The translations under genes were made by a program, and so were the position numbers. Below, one piece after another: positions 1 to 10,579 of a stretch of DNA of 64,000 nt. This stretch comes from Zygnema cylindricum (lineage: Eukaryota > Streptophyta > Zygnematophyceae > Zygnematales > Zygnemataceae), in NCBI GenBank assembly GCA_037447655.1, contig JBBHKE010002126.1, positions 41,422 through 105,421 of the forward strand, read 5' to 3'. The notes under the pieces were generated by a model. The model saw only the letters and a program-made list of their open reading frames with translations, was not told the origin of the DNA and made no database searches. Positions within the stretch are counted from its first letter, which is position 1; each line of letters begins with the position of its first letter.

Positions 1-49
1 CTGTTCAATATTGACCAAATTTAGTGTGGATTTTTTGTAGTATCTACAC
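1..49. other. Non-satellite sequence at left edge of array
   Basis: These 49 bases do not fit the 40-bp unit; the first recognisable unit fragment (GAATTGTTACC) begins at about position 50. The stretch is too short to identify. It could be the end of a transposable element or the unique sequence bordering the array. No reading frame or motif is recognisable. Confidence 0.6.
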
Positions 50-460
50 GAATTGTTACCTAAATTATTGAAACAGTTAGCGATAACATAAAATTGTTAC
101 CTAAATTACAGAAAAAGTTAGCTTGTTACCTAAATTACACAAACAGTTAGCGATAACAACAATTGTTACCTAAATTACACAAACAATTAGAGGTAAGAAA
201 AATTGTTATCTAAATTACAGAACTAGTTAGCGATAACAAGAATTGCTATCTAAAATACACAAACGGTTAGCGATAACAAGAATTGTCACCTAAATTACTT
301 AAACAATTAGCGATAACAAGAATTAATACCTAAATTACACAAAATGTTAGCAATAATAGGAATTGTTATCTAATTTACACATAAAGTTAGCGATAACAGG
401 AAATGTTACCTAGCGATAACAAAAATTGTTACCTAAATTACACAAACAGTTAGCGATAAC
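50..460 (+). repeat. 40-bp satellite, left block (about 10 units)
   Basis: About ten head-to-tail copies of the 40-bp unit. Variants include TAATACC and AATAGGAATTG forms (around 320-365), which recur just right of element 1 (6005-6130) and again in 8071-10579. Element 1 therefore split one continuous variant domain. One unit near 410-420 is shortened: GTTACC runs straight into TAGCGATAAC. The block ends in GATAAC, interrupted by element 1 and resumed at 6005. Confidence 0.95.
456..460 (+). repeat. Target-site duplication ATAAC, left copy
   Basis: The five bases ATAAC immediately before the 5' LTR are repeated at 6005-6009 directly after the 3' LTR. Removing the element plus one copy restores a normal satellite unit (GATAACAAGAATT). 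Five-bp duplications are typical of copia integrases. Confidence 0.93.
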
Positions 461-1197
461 TGTTGTTTTTAGAAAGCTTTAGTCCTCTTTGTGCCTGAGC
501 TGTGAGAGAGAGCTGTTCAGGACTTAAGCTATTTTTGGTTGAGTTCGGTTCAGTACTTACCGAAATTAGTGTGACAGTGAAGTTGGGAGTTCACGGTTCA
601 TTCACACTTCGGACACCTGTCGTCACTTCGGAGAATGCGTGAGTATGTCCTCCGTGGACGTACGCAAATTCTGCAGGACCACTTGACTTCGTGAAGTTAA
701 TTCTACGGTGCCAAATCCTCTAATCGGACCGCTGACAGCCGCCGCCAACAAATAGTGACGAGGCGTGACTAGATCATTATCACTTTACGTTGTCTGAACT
801 TCGGTGTAAATATTTGTGATAGAAAGTTAGATGTACGGCTGGAATGCCTCCGTACAGCTTAGTGTAGTTTCGGTGTATAAAAGTAGGACTTAGTGAATTT
901 GATTTTTAGGAACAAATGATATGAAAACTGTACACTCAGTTTTATGTAATTTCATTTCTACATATCTCACAAATTTGTGAGCGGAATTCATTGAAATTTT
1001 GTGTGTGTGTTCTTTGTATTTTTTCTAAATTGTGGAAATTTTTCAGGATGTTTGAAGTATTTTTCTGAAAGTTATAGTCTGTCAAAATTTCTGTTCAGCC
1101 ATCGGTATTTGTGGAAGCTTCCTCTCTTGATTTGTTCAACGATGACTACTGCTGCATCTTCTTCATCTTCAGTTCCAGCACTTGTCTCAGAACAACA
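461..1197 (+). repeat. 5' LTR of copia element 1
   Basis: 737 bp beginning TGTTG and ending CAACA (perfect 5-bp terminal inverted repeat), matching 5268-6004 without visible length change. A TATA box at 876-883 gives an expected transcription start near 905-915, so U3 is about 450 bp and R-U5 about 290 bp. A small inverted repeat (TGTACGG at 832-838, CCGTACA at 850-856) lies just upstream of the TATA box; its right arm is mutated in the 3' LTR. The last 56 bases, from the ATG at 1142, are coding in frame with gag, so U5 carries the gag start. Confidence 0.95.
876..883 (+). promoter_or_regulatory. TATA box in U3 of 5' LTR, element 1
   Basis: TATAAAAG is preserved at the same offset in the 3' LTR (5683-5690). 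It is the best core-promoter candidate in the LTR and would direct genomic RNA synthesis starting about 30 bases downstream. Assignment rests on motif and position only. Confidence 0.55.
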
Positions 1198-1570
1198 GGT
1201 CACGGGCCCGCCTTCACGAATTCCGCTCTTTGATAGACGTGAATATCTGTATTGGGCAGATTTGGTTAAGTCTTACTTCAAGCAAGTGAAACTTATTGAT
1301 GTGTTAAATGGATCATTGGCAGAATCTGATGCCACCTTTGATCAGAAAAATGACCAGGCTTTGCATTTAGTAAAGCTTATGATATCAAAATAATTGCATA
1401 TGACATATATTAATGTTGCAAAGGCATCAGATTTGTGGGATGCATTGAAATCTTCTTATGTTAAAGCTAGTGACCAGCATGAGATTATAACTGCTGGTCA
1501 AATCTATGAGTATAAGTGCACAGGTGGTAGCATGGTGGAATACACTAATCGGTTTCGAATGTTACTGTAA
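1142..1570 (+). pseudogene. gag: gag N-terminal part, element 1 (stops, frameshift)
   Basis: The first in-frame ATG is at 1142, inside the 5' LTR. An open frame runs further upstream to about 1001 but has no earlier in-frame ATG. The product begins with a Ser-rich stretch, crosses the LTR boundary at 1197, then shows GPPS and a FDxxxYLYW motif that recurs in element 2, followed by the helical region typical of copia capsid (UBN2/retrotran_gag family). Two in-frame TAA codons, 1391-1393 and 1568-1570, break it. The similarity continues between and past them, then moves to another frame around 1570-1640. Gag would form the cytoplasmic particle packaging the RNA; this copy cannot make a full-length one. 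Confidence 0.82.
1198..1212 (+). other. Primer-binding site, element 1 (half-tRNA type, diverged)
   Basis: GGTCACGGGCCCGCC starts directly after the LTR end. Against the eukaryotic initiator tRNA-Met anticodon arm (complement GGTTATGGGCCCACC) it has 12 Watson-Crick pairs, one G-U wobble and two C-A mismatches. Element 2 carries the exact complement at the equivalent place, which supports the assignment. There is no TGGTATCAGAGC-type site for the tRNA 3' end. These bases also encode part of gag (VTGPP), so the site and the reading frame constrain each other. Confidence 0.65.
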
Positions 1571-1578
1571 GAAAATGC

Positions 1579-3738
1579 ATGTTCTGGGGGGACTTTCTCC
1601 CCTTATCATCAAGCCATGAATTTCTAAAGGGGCTTCCTAATGAATATAAAGGAGCCTCAGATGAAATGAAAAAATTGTCTAAACCTCTTTGGAATTTGCA
1701 AACAGCTATAGAGTTTATCTTGGCAGAAGAGGCTACTCAGACAGTTTTAGGATTTGGAAAACCAGCTGTAGCATTTACGGCTCAGTTTCAGAGGGAAAAT
1801 AGATATCAAGGGAATCAGTTTAATCCTCAGTTTGAAAAATGTGTTTATTGGCATACTGATGGTCACTCCTTCAGAGCTTGTCCTTTGTATATAAAAGCTC
1901 TTGAAACAGGTACCTTTCGGAAAGGATGGAGACACCGCGGACCTCTCATTTCCCAAAAACCTCCAAATAAAATTGTTGCATTTTCAGCGGAGGATACGGA
2001 ATTGGAGAAGAAAAAGACCGAGGAAACGACACCTGATGTGATCTGTTTTCCAAAAACTGATGACAAAGAGTTCTTTGCTCTCGCCAAACTCGACATGATG
2101 GAAGGAGAAAAGGACCTCGGATGGATAATGGATTCCGCCAGCTCTTCACACATGTGCTGGAACAAGTCTTGGTTTAAGGAGATGTCTTCTATTCTTTTAC
2201 GTCAGATCTTTTATGCTTGTGGCGATGTTGTTGAATCAAATGCCAAAGGAAACATAGATCTCGATTGTGTGATAGATGGAAAGGTTGTTAAGAGAACTTT
2301 GTTTGATGTCTTGTATGTTCCAAAGTTCAAGAAAAATATGTTTTCTACGTCTGTAGCTGAAAGCAAAGGCTTTGAGGTTCTCCAGAAAAATGGCAAGAAA
2401 ATAGTGAGGAAGAATGGAAGAGTAGCTCTAATAGGAACTAGAGGCCCAAACTTTTTGTACCGCATGGACCTGGCTAATAAAATTGATTTTGCGTACTCCA
2501 GTGTCCTATGTGATAATGTTTTGTGGCATAAAAGGCTTGGTCATGTGCATCATGAGAGACTTACTAAGATGATAAACCATAATATGATAGAGGGAGTCAA
2601 GCGTAGTCAAAAAGAGTCCCATGTTTGTGATGGTTGTGCTCTCGGAAAGCTTCACAAGCTTCCTCTACCACAAGTTTCTGATCATCGAGCCACAGATCTC
2701 CTTGGTATTATTCACTCTAATGTCTTCGCCCCTTCCAAAGTTCCCTCTCTTGGTGGCAGCCGCTTCTTTGTCACCTTTACAGACGATTACTCCCGATATA
2801 GTTGCCTATACTTGATGAAGGAGAAGGGAGAAGTCTTCACTCACTTTAAGCACTACAAAATCTGGGCGGAGAAACTTCACGGCAAATCTATTCTTGCTTT
2901 GCGAACGGATAATGGTGGAGAGTATGTATCTCATGCATTTGCTGATTTTTTGAAAGAGAATGCCATCTCTCGTGAATTTACTGCTCCGTACACACCGAAA
3001 CAAAATGGTGTTGCCGAGAGACTTAATCGGACTTTCACTGAATGTGCTCGATCTATGATGGCCGATAAAGGTGTGGATCCAAAGTTTTGGGGGGAAGTTT
3101 TTCATTGTGCTTCCTACATCAGAAATAGAGTGGAAACCCGAGCTGTTAGGGGTAAGACACCTTATGAAGTGTGGACAGGCAGAAAGCCAAATGTTAGTCA
3201 TTTTAGAGTTTTTGGTAGCAAATGTTTTATCTTGGATAATCTTCCTAATTGGAAGCTTAGTCCAAAATCTGTACCTGGTGTCTTTTTAGGCTATGATGAT
3301 GAATCTGCAGGTTATAGAGTCTATAATCTTCAGAGAGGATGCCTTCAAACAGCTAGGAATATTGAGATTAAAAAAGAAAGTCAATCTGTTGACGTTTTTA
3401 GCATGGATGCAACTAAAAGGAATGAGAAAATACAAGAATATATCATTCTTGAGCAGGTACCTTTTACTCCATCCTCTTCTACTTCTTCTACCTCTCTCCC
3501 AAATGACTCTGGGCCGTCTAATACTCCTTGTGGAGCTGCTCCTTCTGTTGATGCTCCTCCCAATACACGCCCTGTGCGGCAAGGTAGGGAACCAACAGTT
3601 CCCGCGTCATATTTTCCGGGGGGAAGAAGGCAAAGCAGCCACCTTCGAGGCGACCGAGTTGAGAGTGCTTTTTCTGCAAGCCCAGGGGAGCCGCTTACTA
3701 TTCATGAAGCTTTTTTTGTTCCTGAAAAGGATCACTAG
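1579..3738 (+). pseudogene. pol: gag C-term, protease, integrase segment, element 1
   Basis: The longest open stretch of the element (719 codons). The ATG at 1579 is probably not a real start: this is polyprotein sequence read after a frame change. Residues 14-30 are the late capsid region (FLKGLP). Residues 88-101 are a zinc knuckle with its second Cys replaced by Trp (W91, TGG at 1849-1851). The protease active site near residue 185 reads DSA where DSG is expected (2131-2139). Integrase has the HHCC zinc domain (H317, H322, C350, C353). Its D,D35E core has Asn381 (2719-2721) in place of the first Asp, with Asp444 and Glu480 intact and correctly spaced. A copia-type GYDDESAGYRVY segment follows near 571-582, then a Ser/Pro-rich linker. 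It ends at an in-frame TAG (3736-3738), after which RT sequence continues in the same frame. Confidence 0.85.
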
Positions 3739-4459
3739 ATCTCGGCTGCAAAAGACGAGATAAAGTCAATTATGGAAGCCCAAACTTGGGAACTTGTGGA
3801 GCTCCCACCGAACCGGAAAGCTATCGGTTGTAAGTGGGTCTTCAAATTAAAATTGAATCCTGATAATACAATTGAGAGATATAAAGCTAGACTGGTTGCT
3901 AAGGGATTAGCCAAAAGGAGGGAATTGACAATGAAGAGACCTTCTCTCCTGTGGTTCACTTTCCTACTGTTAGAGTTTTGCTATCTTTTGCTGCAATAGA
4001 GGATATGGAATTGCATCAGATGGATGTTAAAACTGCTTTCTTGCATGGTGATTTGGAGGAAGTAATTTATATGAAGCAGCCAGAGATGTATGCAGAAAAA
4101 GGGAAAGAAAATCTGGTCTATAAATTGTTGAAGTCCCTGTATGGTCTGAAACAGGCTCCGAGACAATGGAACCTAAAATTAGATGAGTTTTTAACCAAAC
4201 TTGGCTTTACCAGGATCAGTTCAGATCACTCAGTCTATGTAATGCAAGGTGATGATGGAGTGATTTATGTGGCAGTTTATGTAGATGATTTGCTACTGAT
4301 TAGCAAATCTATCAATGAGATTAATAAAATAAAATCAGCTTTGAATTCCCAGTTTGAAATGAAAGACTTGGGTGAGGCTAAGTATATTCTAGGAATTCAA
4401 GTAGAAAGAGACAGGAAACAAAAAATTATTTATTTAACTCAAAAGGAAGCAACAAGAAC
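3739..4459 (+). pseudogene. pol: Reverse transcriptase (RVT_2) segment, element 1
   Basis: RT-like sequence continues after the TAG at 3736-3738 in the same frame, with the N-terminal RT block (WELVELPP, GCKWVFKLK, ERYKARLVAKG). Around 3905-3925 it shifts to the frame open over 3951-4466, which holds the rest of the palm: the first catalytic Asp in QMDVKTAFLHG (GAT at 4023-4025), SLYGLKQAPRQW, and an intact YVDD box (4278-4289). A further shift near 4448-4460 puts QKEA and the following MLEKFGM in different frames. The catalytic motifs survive but the chain is broken at least twice. The enzyme would copy genomic RNA into cDNA inside the particle, primed by the tRNA at the primer-binding site. 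Confidence 0.87.
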
Positions 4460-5244
4460 ATGTTAGAAAAGTTTGGCATGTCGGACGCAAAGGGGAGTGC
4501 CACTCCTATGGAATTCAGGCAGAAATTGGAAGGCACGGAAACGGATGGTGGTGTTTTGGTTGATGGTTTCTTAGATTCATGGGAGGCAGATTCTATGTCC
4601 TCCATTCCTTACAGGCAGATTGTCGGAAGCCTCATTTATTTCATGAATTGTACTCGTCCCGACATCGCAGCAGCGGTTGGAGCCTTAAGCCGAAGCCTTC
4701 AGAATCCAAGGAAATCAGACTATGAGGCAGCAAAGAGAGTTCTTCGTTATCTTGCAGGAACTCAAAATCTTAGACTCTCTCTCGGTGGAGAGAAAGCGAT
4801 GCGAGCTACGGAGATATGCCAAGCCGACGCTCCACCACCGGATACATTTTGAAGATCGGAAGTGGAACTTGCTGCTGGATGAGCAAACTTCAGAAGGTAA
4901 CAGCTCAGTCAACCATGGAGGCTGAGTACATGGCTGCCAGCTCGGCAGTTAAAGAGTTACTTTGGGTAAAGTCTCTTCTCCAAGAGCTTCTCTTTATGCA
5001 ATCTGGACCACAGATAGTGTGGTGTGATAATCAGGCAGCAATCGCTATTGCATCTAATCCTAGTCATCACTTTAAGAGTAAGCACATTGATATCAAGCTA
5101 CACTTTGTAAGAGAAAAGGTGATGGGAAAAGTCTTGAAGTTGAGTTATTTACTGGATGAGCAAATGGTGGCTGATATGATGACGAAACCCTTACCTGCTC
5201 CCAAATTGAAGTTTTGTAGAGAGGCATGTGGACTAAGAGACTAG
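4460..5244 (+). pseudogene. pol: RT thumb and RNase H segment, element 1
   Basis: From 4460 the frame encodes the RT-to-RNase H connection, including IPYRQIVGSLIYF and CTRPDIAAAVGALSR. It then shifts at about 4790-4798. Compared with element 2, about 19 bases are missing just before the RNase H DASYGD motif (first Asp at 4798-4800), which explains the shift. RNase H follows in the new frame: RRSTTGY, TMEAEYMA with the catalytic Glu at 4918-4920, WCDNQAA with Asp at 5026-5028, HFKSKHIDIKLHFVRE, and ADMMTKPLP. It ends at TAG 5242-5244, 23 bases before the 3' LTR, as normal for copia. RNase H would degrade the RNA strand during cDNA synthesis. Confidence 0.86.
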
Positions 5245-5260
5245 CACAGTCTAAAGCTTT

Positions 5261-5267
5261 AGGGGAG
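5261..5267 (+). other. Polypurine tract, element 1
   Basis: AGGGGAG directly abuts the TGTTG start of the 3' LTR. Copia elements prime plus-strand DNA from such a tract, and element 2 has the same GGGGAG|TGTTG junction. Confidence 0.88.
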
Positions 5268-6004
5268 TGTTGTTTTTAGAAAGCTTTAGTCCTCTTTATG
5301 CCTCAGCTGTGAGAGAGAGCTGTTCAAGACTTAAGCTATTTTTGGTTGAGTTCGGTTCAGTACTTACCGAAATTAGTGTGACAGTGAAGTTGGGAGTTCA
5401 CGAATCATTCACACTTGGGACACGTGTCGTCACTTCTGAGAATGCGTGAGTATGTCCTCCGTGGACGTACGGAAATTCGGCAGGACCACTGGACTTCGTG
5501 AAGTCAATTCTACGGTGACAAATCCTCTAATCGGACCGCTGACAGCCGCCGCCAACAAATAGTGACGAGGCGTGACTAGATCATTATCACTTTACGTTGT
5601 CTGAACTTCGGTGTAAATATTTGTGATAGAAAGTTAGATGTACGGCTGGAATGCCTCCTTACAGCTTAGTGTAGTTTCGGTGTATAAAAGTAGGACTTAG
5701 TGAATTTGATTTTTAGGAACAAATGATATGAAAACTGTACACTCAGTTTTATGTAATTTCATTTCTACATATCTCACAAATTTGTGAGCGGAATTCATTG
5801 AAATTTTGTGTGTGTGTTCTTTGTATTTTTTCTAAATTGTGGAAATTTTTCAGGATGTTTGAAGCATTTTTCTGAAAGTTATATTCTGTCAAAGTTTCTG
5901 TTCAGCCATCGGTATTTATGGAAGCTTCCTCTCTTGATTTGTTCTACGATGACTACTGCTGCATCTTCTTCGTCTTCAGTTCCAGCACTTGTCACAGAAC
6001 AACA
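5268..6004 (+). repeat. 3' LTR of copia element 1
   Basis: 737 bp, the partner of 461-1197. About 21 substitutions were counted by eye and no indels, with the TATA box retained at 5683-5690. The coding tail from the ATG at 5949 is also present but runs into satellite and stops after EQQ (TAA at 6006-6008). An apparent short ORF starting at 5808 is just the LTR-borne gag start and is not a separate gene. Confidence 0.95.
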
Positions 6005-6009
6005 ATAAC
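6005..6009 (+). repeat. Target-site duplication ATAAC, right copy
   Basis: Matches 456-460. The satellite unit continues in phase after it. Confidence 0.93.
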
Positions 6010-8070
6010 AAGAATTAGTACCTAAATTACAGAAACAGTTAGCGATAATAGGAATTGTTACTTAAATTACATAAACAATTAGCGATAACATGAATTGTTA
6101 TCTAACTTACTCAAACTATTAGTGATAACAAGAATTGATACTTACCTAAATTACAGAAACTGTTAGCGATAACAAGAATTGTAAGCTAAATTACACAAGA
6201 TATTAGCACTAACAAAAATTGCTACCTAAATTACAAAAACACTTAGCGATAACAAGAATTGTTACCTAAATTACACAAACAGTTAGCGATAACAAGAATT
6301 GTTACCTAAATTACACAAATTGTATACATTAATAAGAATTGTGACCTAAATTTCACAAATTGTTAGCGATAACAAAAATTGTTATCTAAATTACAAAAAT
6401 TGTTAGCGATAACAAGAATTGTTACCTAAATTACACAAACTGTTAGCATTAACAAGAATTGTTACCTAAATTCTAAAAACAGTAAGCGATAACAAGAATT
6501 GTTACCTAAATTACACAAACAGGTAGCGATAACAAGAATTGTTACCTTAATTACACAAATTGTTTGCGATAACAAGAATTGTTACCTAAAATTAGAAAAA
6601 CTGTTAGCGATAAAAAAAATTGTTACCTAAATTACACATATCGTTAGCGAGAACAATAATTGTTACCTAAATTACACAAACAGTAAGCAATAACAATAAT
6701 TGTTACCAAAATTACACAAACTATTAGCGATAACAAGAATTATAACCTAAATTACACAAATTGTTTGCATTAATAAGAATTGTTACCTTAATTAAACAAA
6801 TTGTTAGCGATAACAAGAATTCTGACCTAAATTACACCAATTGTTAGTGATAACAAAAATTGTTACCTAAATTACAAAAAAAGTTAGCGATAACAAAAAT
6901 TGTTACCTAAATTACACAAACAGTTAGCGATAACAAGAATTGTTACCTGAATTACAAAAATAGTTAGCGATAACAAAAATTGTTACCTAAATTACACAAA
7001 CAGTTAGCGATAACAAGAATTGTTACCTGAATTACAAAAATAGTTAGCGATAACAAGAATTGTTACCTTAATTACATAAACAGTTAGCGATACCAAAAAC
7101 TGTTACCTAAATTACACAAACTGTTAGCGATAACAAGAATTTTCACCTAAATTACACAAATTGTTAGCGATAACAAGAATTGTTATCTTAATTACACAAA
7201 TAGTTAGCAATAACAAAAATTGTTACCTAAATTACACAAATTGTTAGCGATAACAAGAATTGTTACCTAAATTACAAAAAATGTTAGCCATAAAAAGAAT
7301 TGCTACCAAAATTACACAAATTGTTAGCGATAACAAGAATTATCACCTAAATTATACAAACAGTTAGCGATAACAAGAATTGTTGCCTAAATTTCACAAA
7401 CTGTTAGCGATAAAAAGAATAGTAACCTAAATTACACAAATTGTTTGCATTAATAAAAATTGTTACCTAAATTACACAAATTGTTAGCAATAACAAGAAT
7501 TGTTATCTAAATTACACAAATTGTTAGCGGTAACAAAAATTGTCACCTAAATTACACAAACTGTTAGCATTAACAAGAATTGTTACCTAAATTCTAAAAA
7601 CACTAAGCGATAACAAGAATAGTTACCTAAATTACACAAACACTTAGCATAACAAGAATTGTTATCTAAATTACATAAATTGTTACCGATAACAATAATT
7701 GTTACCTAAAATTACAAAAACTGTTAGCGATAAAAGAAATTGTTACCTAAATTACACAAATTTTTAACGATAACAAAAATTGTAACCTTAATTAAAAAAA
7801 CAGTAAGCGATAACAGTAATTCTTACCAAAATTTCACAAACTATTAGCGATAACAATAATTATAACCTAAATTACACAAATTGTTTGCATTAATAAGAAT
7901 TGTTACATTAATTACACAAATTGTTAGCGATTATAAGAATTGTGACCTAAATTACACCAATTGTTAGAAATAACAAGAATTGTTACCTAAATTACACAAA
8001 CAGTTAGCGATAACAAGAATTGTTACCTAAATTACAAAAACAGTTAGCAATAACAAGAATTGTTACCTAA

Positions 8071-10579
8071 ATTAAGCAAACAGTTAGCAATAACAGAATT
8101 AATACCTAAATTACAGAAACATTTAGCGATAATAGGAATTGTTACTTAAATTACACAAACAATTAGAGATAACAGCAAATGTTACCTTAATTACACAAAA
8201 AGTTAGCGATAACAGAATTGTTATCTAACTTACACAAACTGTTAGTGATATCAAGAATTGTTACCTAAATTACACAAGCAGTTAGCGATATCAACAATTG
8301 TTACTTTACTTACACTTCTTCTTAGCGGTAACAAAAATTCTTACCTAAATTACAGAACCAGTTAGGAATAACAAGAATTGTTATCTAAATTACACAAACT
8401 ATTAGCGATAACAAGAATTGTTATCTAATTTACACAAACAGTTAGCGATAACAAAAATTGTTTTCTAAATTACAAACACAGTTTGCGATAACAAGAATTG
8501 TTATCTAAATTACATAAACAATTAGCGATAACAAGAATTGTAACCTAAATTACACAAACGGTTAGCGATAACAGGAATTGTTACCTAAATTAAACAAACA
8601 CTTTGCGATAACAAGAATTGCTACCAAAATTACACAAATTGTTAGCGCTAACGCGAATTGTTACCTAAATTATAGAAACAATTAGCGATAACAAGAATTG
8701 TTATCTAAATTACACAAACAGTTAGCGATAACACCAATTGTAATCTAAATTAAGAAAACTGTTTGTGCAAAAATAAATTGTTATCTAACTTACACAAAGT
8801 GTTAGCGATAACATAAATTGTTACCTAAATTACACAAACAATTAGCGATAACAAGAATTGTTACCTAAATTACACAAACAGTTAGCGATAACAAGAATTG
8901 TTACCTAAATTACACACACAATTAGCGATAACAAAAATTGTTACCTAAATTACACAAACAGTTAGCGATAACAAAAATTAATACCTAAATTGCAGAAACT
9001 GTTAGCGCGAACAGGAATTGTTACCTAAATTACACAAACAGTTAGCGATAACAAGAATTAATACCTAAATTACACAAACAGTTAGCGATAACAAGAATTA
9101 ATACCTAAATTACAGAAACAATTAGCGATAATAGGAATTGATATCTAAATTAGAGAAATAGTTAGCGATAACACAAATTGTCATCTAAATTACACAAACT
9201 GTTAGCTATAACAGGAATTTTTACCAAAATTACACAAACAATTAGAGGTAAAAAGAATTATTACCTAAATTACACAAACAGTTAGCAATAACAAGAATTG
9301 TTACCTCAATTACACAAACTGTTAGCGATAACAAGAATTGTTACCTAAATTACACAAAAAGTTAGCGATAACAAGAATTGTTGTCTAAATTACACAAACA
9401 GTTAGCAATAACAAAAAATTAATGCCTTAATTACAGAAACTGTTAGCGCTAACAGGAATTGTTACCCAAAATTACACAAATTTTTAGCGCGGACAATTTT
9501 TTTTTCATTACTTACACAAACTGTTAGCGAATACAGGAATTGATATCTAAATTACACAAATAGTTAGCTCTAACAGGAATTGTTACCTAAATTACACAAA
9601 CAATTAGAGGTAACAAGAATTGTTACCTAAATTACACACACAGTTAGTGTTAACAAGAATTGTTACCTAAATTACACAAACAGTTAGCAATAACAAGAAT
9701 TGTTACCTAAATTAAGCAAACAGTTAGCAATAACAAGAATTAATACCTAAATTACAGAAACATTTAGCGATAATGGGAATTATTTCTTAAATTACACAAA
9801 CAATTAGGGATAACAGCAAATGTTACCTAAATTACACAAGCAGTTAGCTATAACAACAATTGTTACTTTACTTACACTTCTTGCTAGCGGTAACAAGAAT
9901 TCTTACCTAAATTACAAAAGCAGTTAGGAATAACAAGAATTGTTATCTAAATTACAAACACAGTTTGCGATAACAAGAATTGTTATCTAAATTACATAAA
10001 CAATTAGTGATAACAGGAATTGTAACCTAAATTACACAAACACTTAGCGATAACAGGAATCGTTACCTAAATTACACAAACATTTAGCGATAACAAGAAT
10101 TGTTACCTAAATTACACAAATTGTTACCGCTAACTGAAATTGTTACCTAAATTATAGAAACAATTAGCGTAACAAGAATTGTTATCTAAATTACAAAAAC
10201 TGTTAGCGATAACACCAATTGTAATCTAAATTAAGAAAACAGTTAGCGCTAAAATAAATTGTTATCTAACTTAAACAAATAGTTATTGATAACATAAATT
10301 GTTACCTAAATTACACAAACAATTAGCGATAACAAGAATTGTTACCTAAATTACACAAACAGTTAGCGATAACAAGAATTGTTACCTAAATTACACACAC
10401 AATTAGCGATAACAATTTTTTTTACCTAAATTACACAAACAGTTAGCGATAACAAAAATTAATACCTAAATTGCAGAAACTGTTAGCGCGAACAGGAATT
10501 GCTACCTAAATTACACAAACAGTTAGCGATAACAAGAATTAATACCTAAATTACACAAACAGTTAGCGATAACAAGAAT
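8071..10579 (+). repeat. Variant-rich satellite domain with 41-unit duplication
   Basis: Units here share TAATACC, AATAGGAATTG, GATAACAGCAAATG and TTACTTTACTTACACTTCTT variants. The marker ATTAAGCAAACAG occurs at 8071 and 9711, exactly 1,640 bp apart (41 units). The TTACTTTACTTACACTTCTT unit occurs at 8301 and 9863, so two units were gained or lost inside one copy. The domain ends abruptly near 10580 at a shortened unit (AGAATT joined to ACAAACTATTAG). Confidence 0.8.

Larger units (their letters stand above)
461..6004 (+). mobile_element. Copia element 1, full-length, degenerate LTR retrotransposon
   Basis: A complete insertion of 5,544 bp with two 737-bp LTRs bounded by TGTTG...CAACA, a 5-bp target duplication, a primer-binding site directly after the 5' LTR and a purine tract directly before the 3' LTR. 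Internal domains run gag, protease, integrase, reverse transcriptase, RNase H. Integrase upstream of RT places it in Ty1/copia (Pseudoviridae), not Ty3/gypsy. The polyprotein is broken by at least three in-frame stops and four frame changes, so it cannot be autonomous. The LTRs differ at about 21 positions by eye (about 97% identity), indicating a fairly recent insertion. It sits inside the satellite in the same orientation as element 2. Confidence 0.96.

Noticed and set aside
50-460. Telomeric or subtelomeric repeats
   Set aside because: No TTTAGGG, TTAGGG or similar short repeat tract is present; TTAGCGATAAC only superficially resembles one.
1001-1141. Upstream extension of the first gag ORF beginning at 1001
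   Set aside because: It begins with GTG, not ATG, lies within LTR R-U5 sequence, and has no in-frame ATG before 1142. The same stretch recurs in the 3' LTR at 5808.
2806-3582. Minus-strand ORFs across integrase
   Set aside because: They are antisense shadows of the + strand pol sequence, with no domain of their own.
3736-3738. TAG between integrase and RT as programmed stop readthrough
   Set aside because: No readthrough context is recognisable, element 2 has no stop at the matching place, and many other lesions are present; random decay is simpler.
461-6004. Ty3/gypsy or retrovirus-like classification
   Set aside because: Integrase precedes RT, the RT is the copia type with YVDD and SLYGLKQ motifs, and there is no envelope region between RNase H and the 3' LTR.
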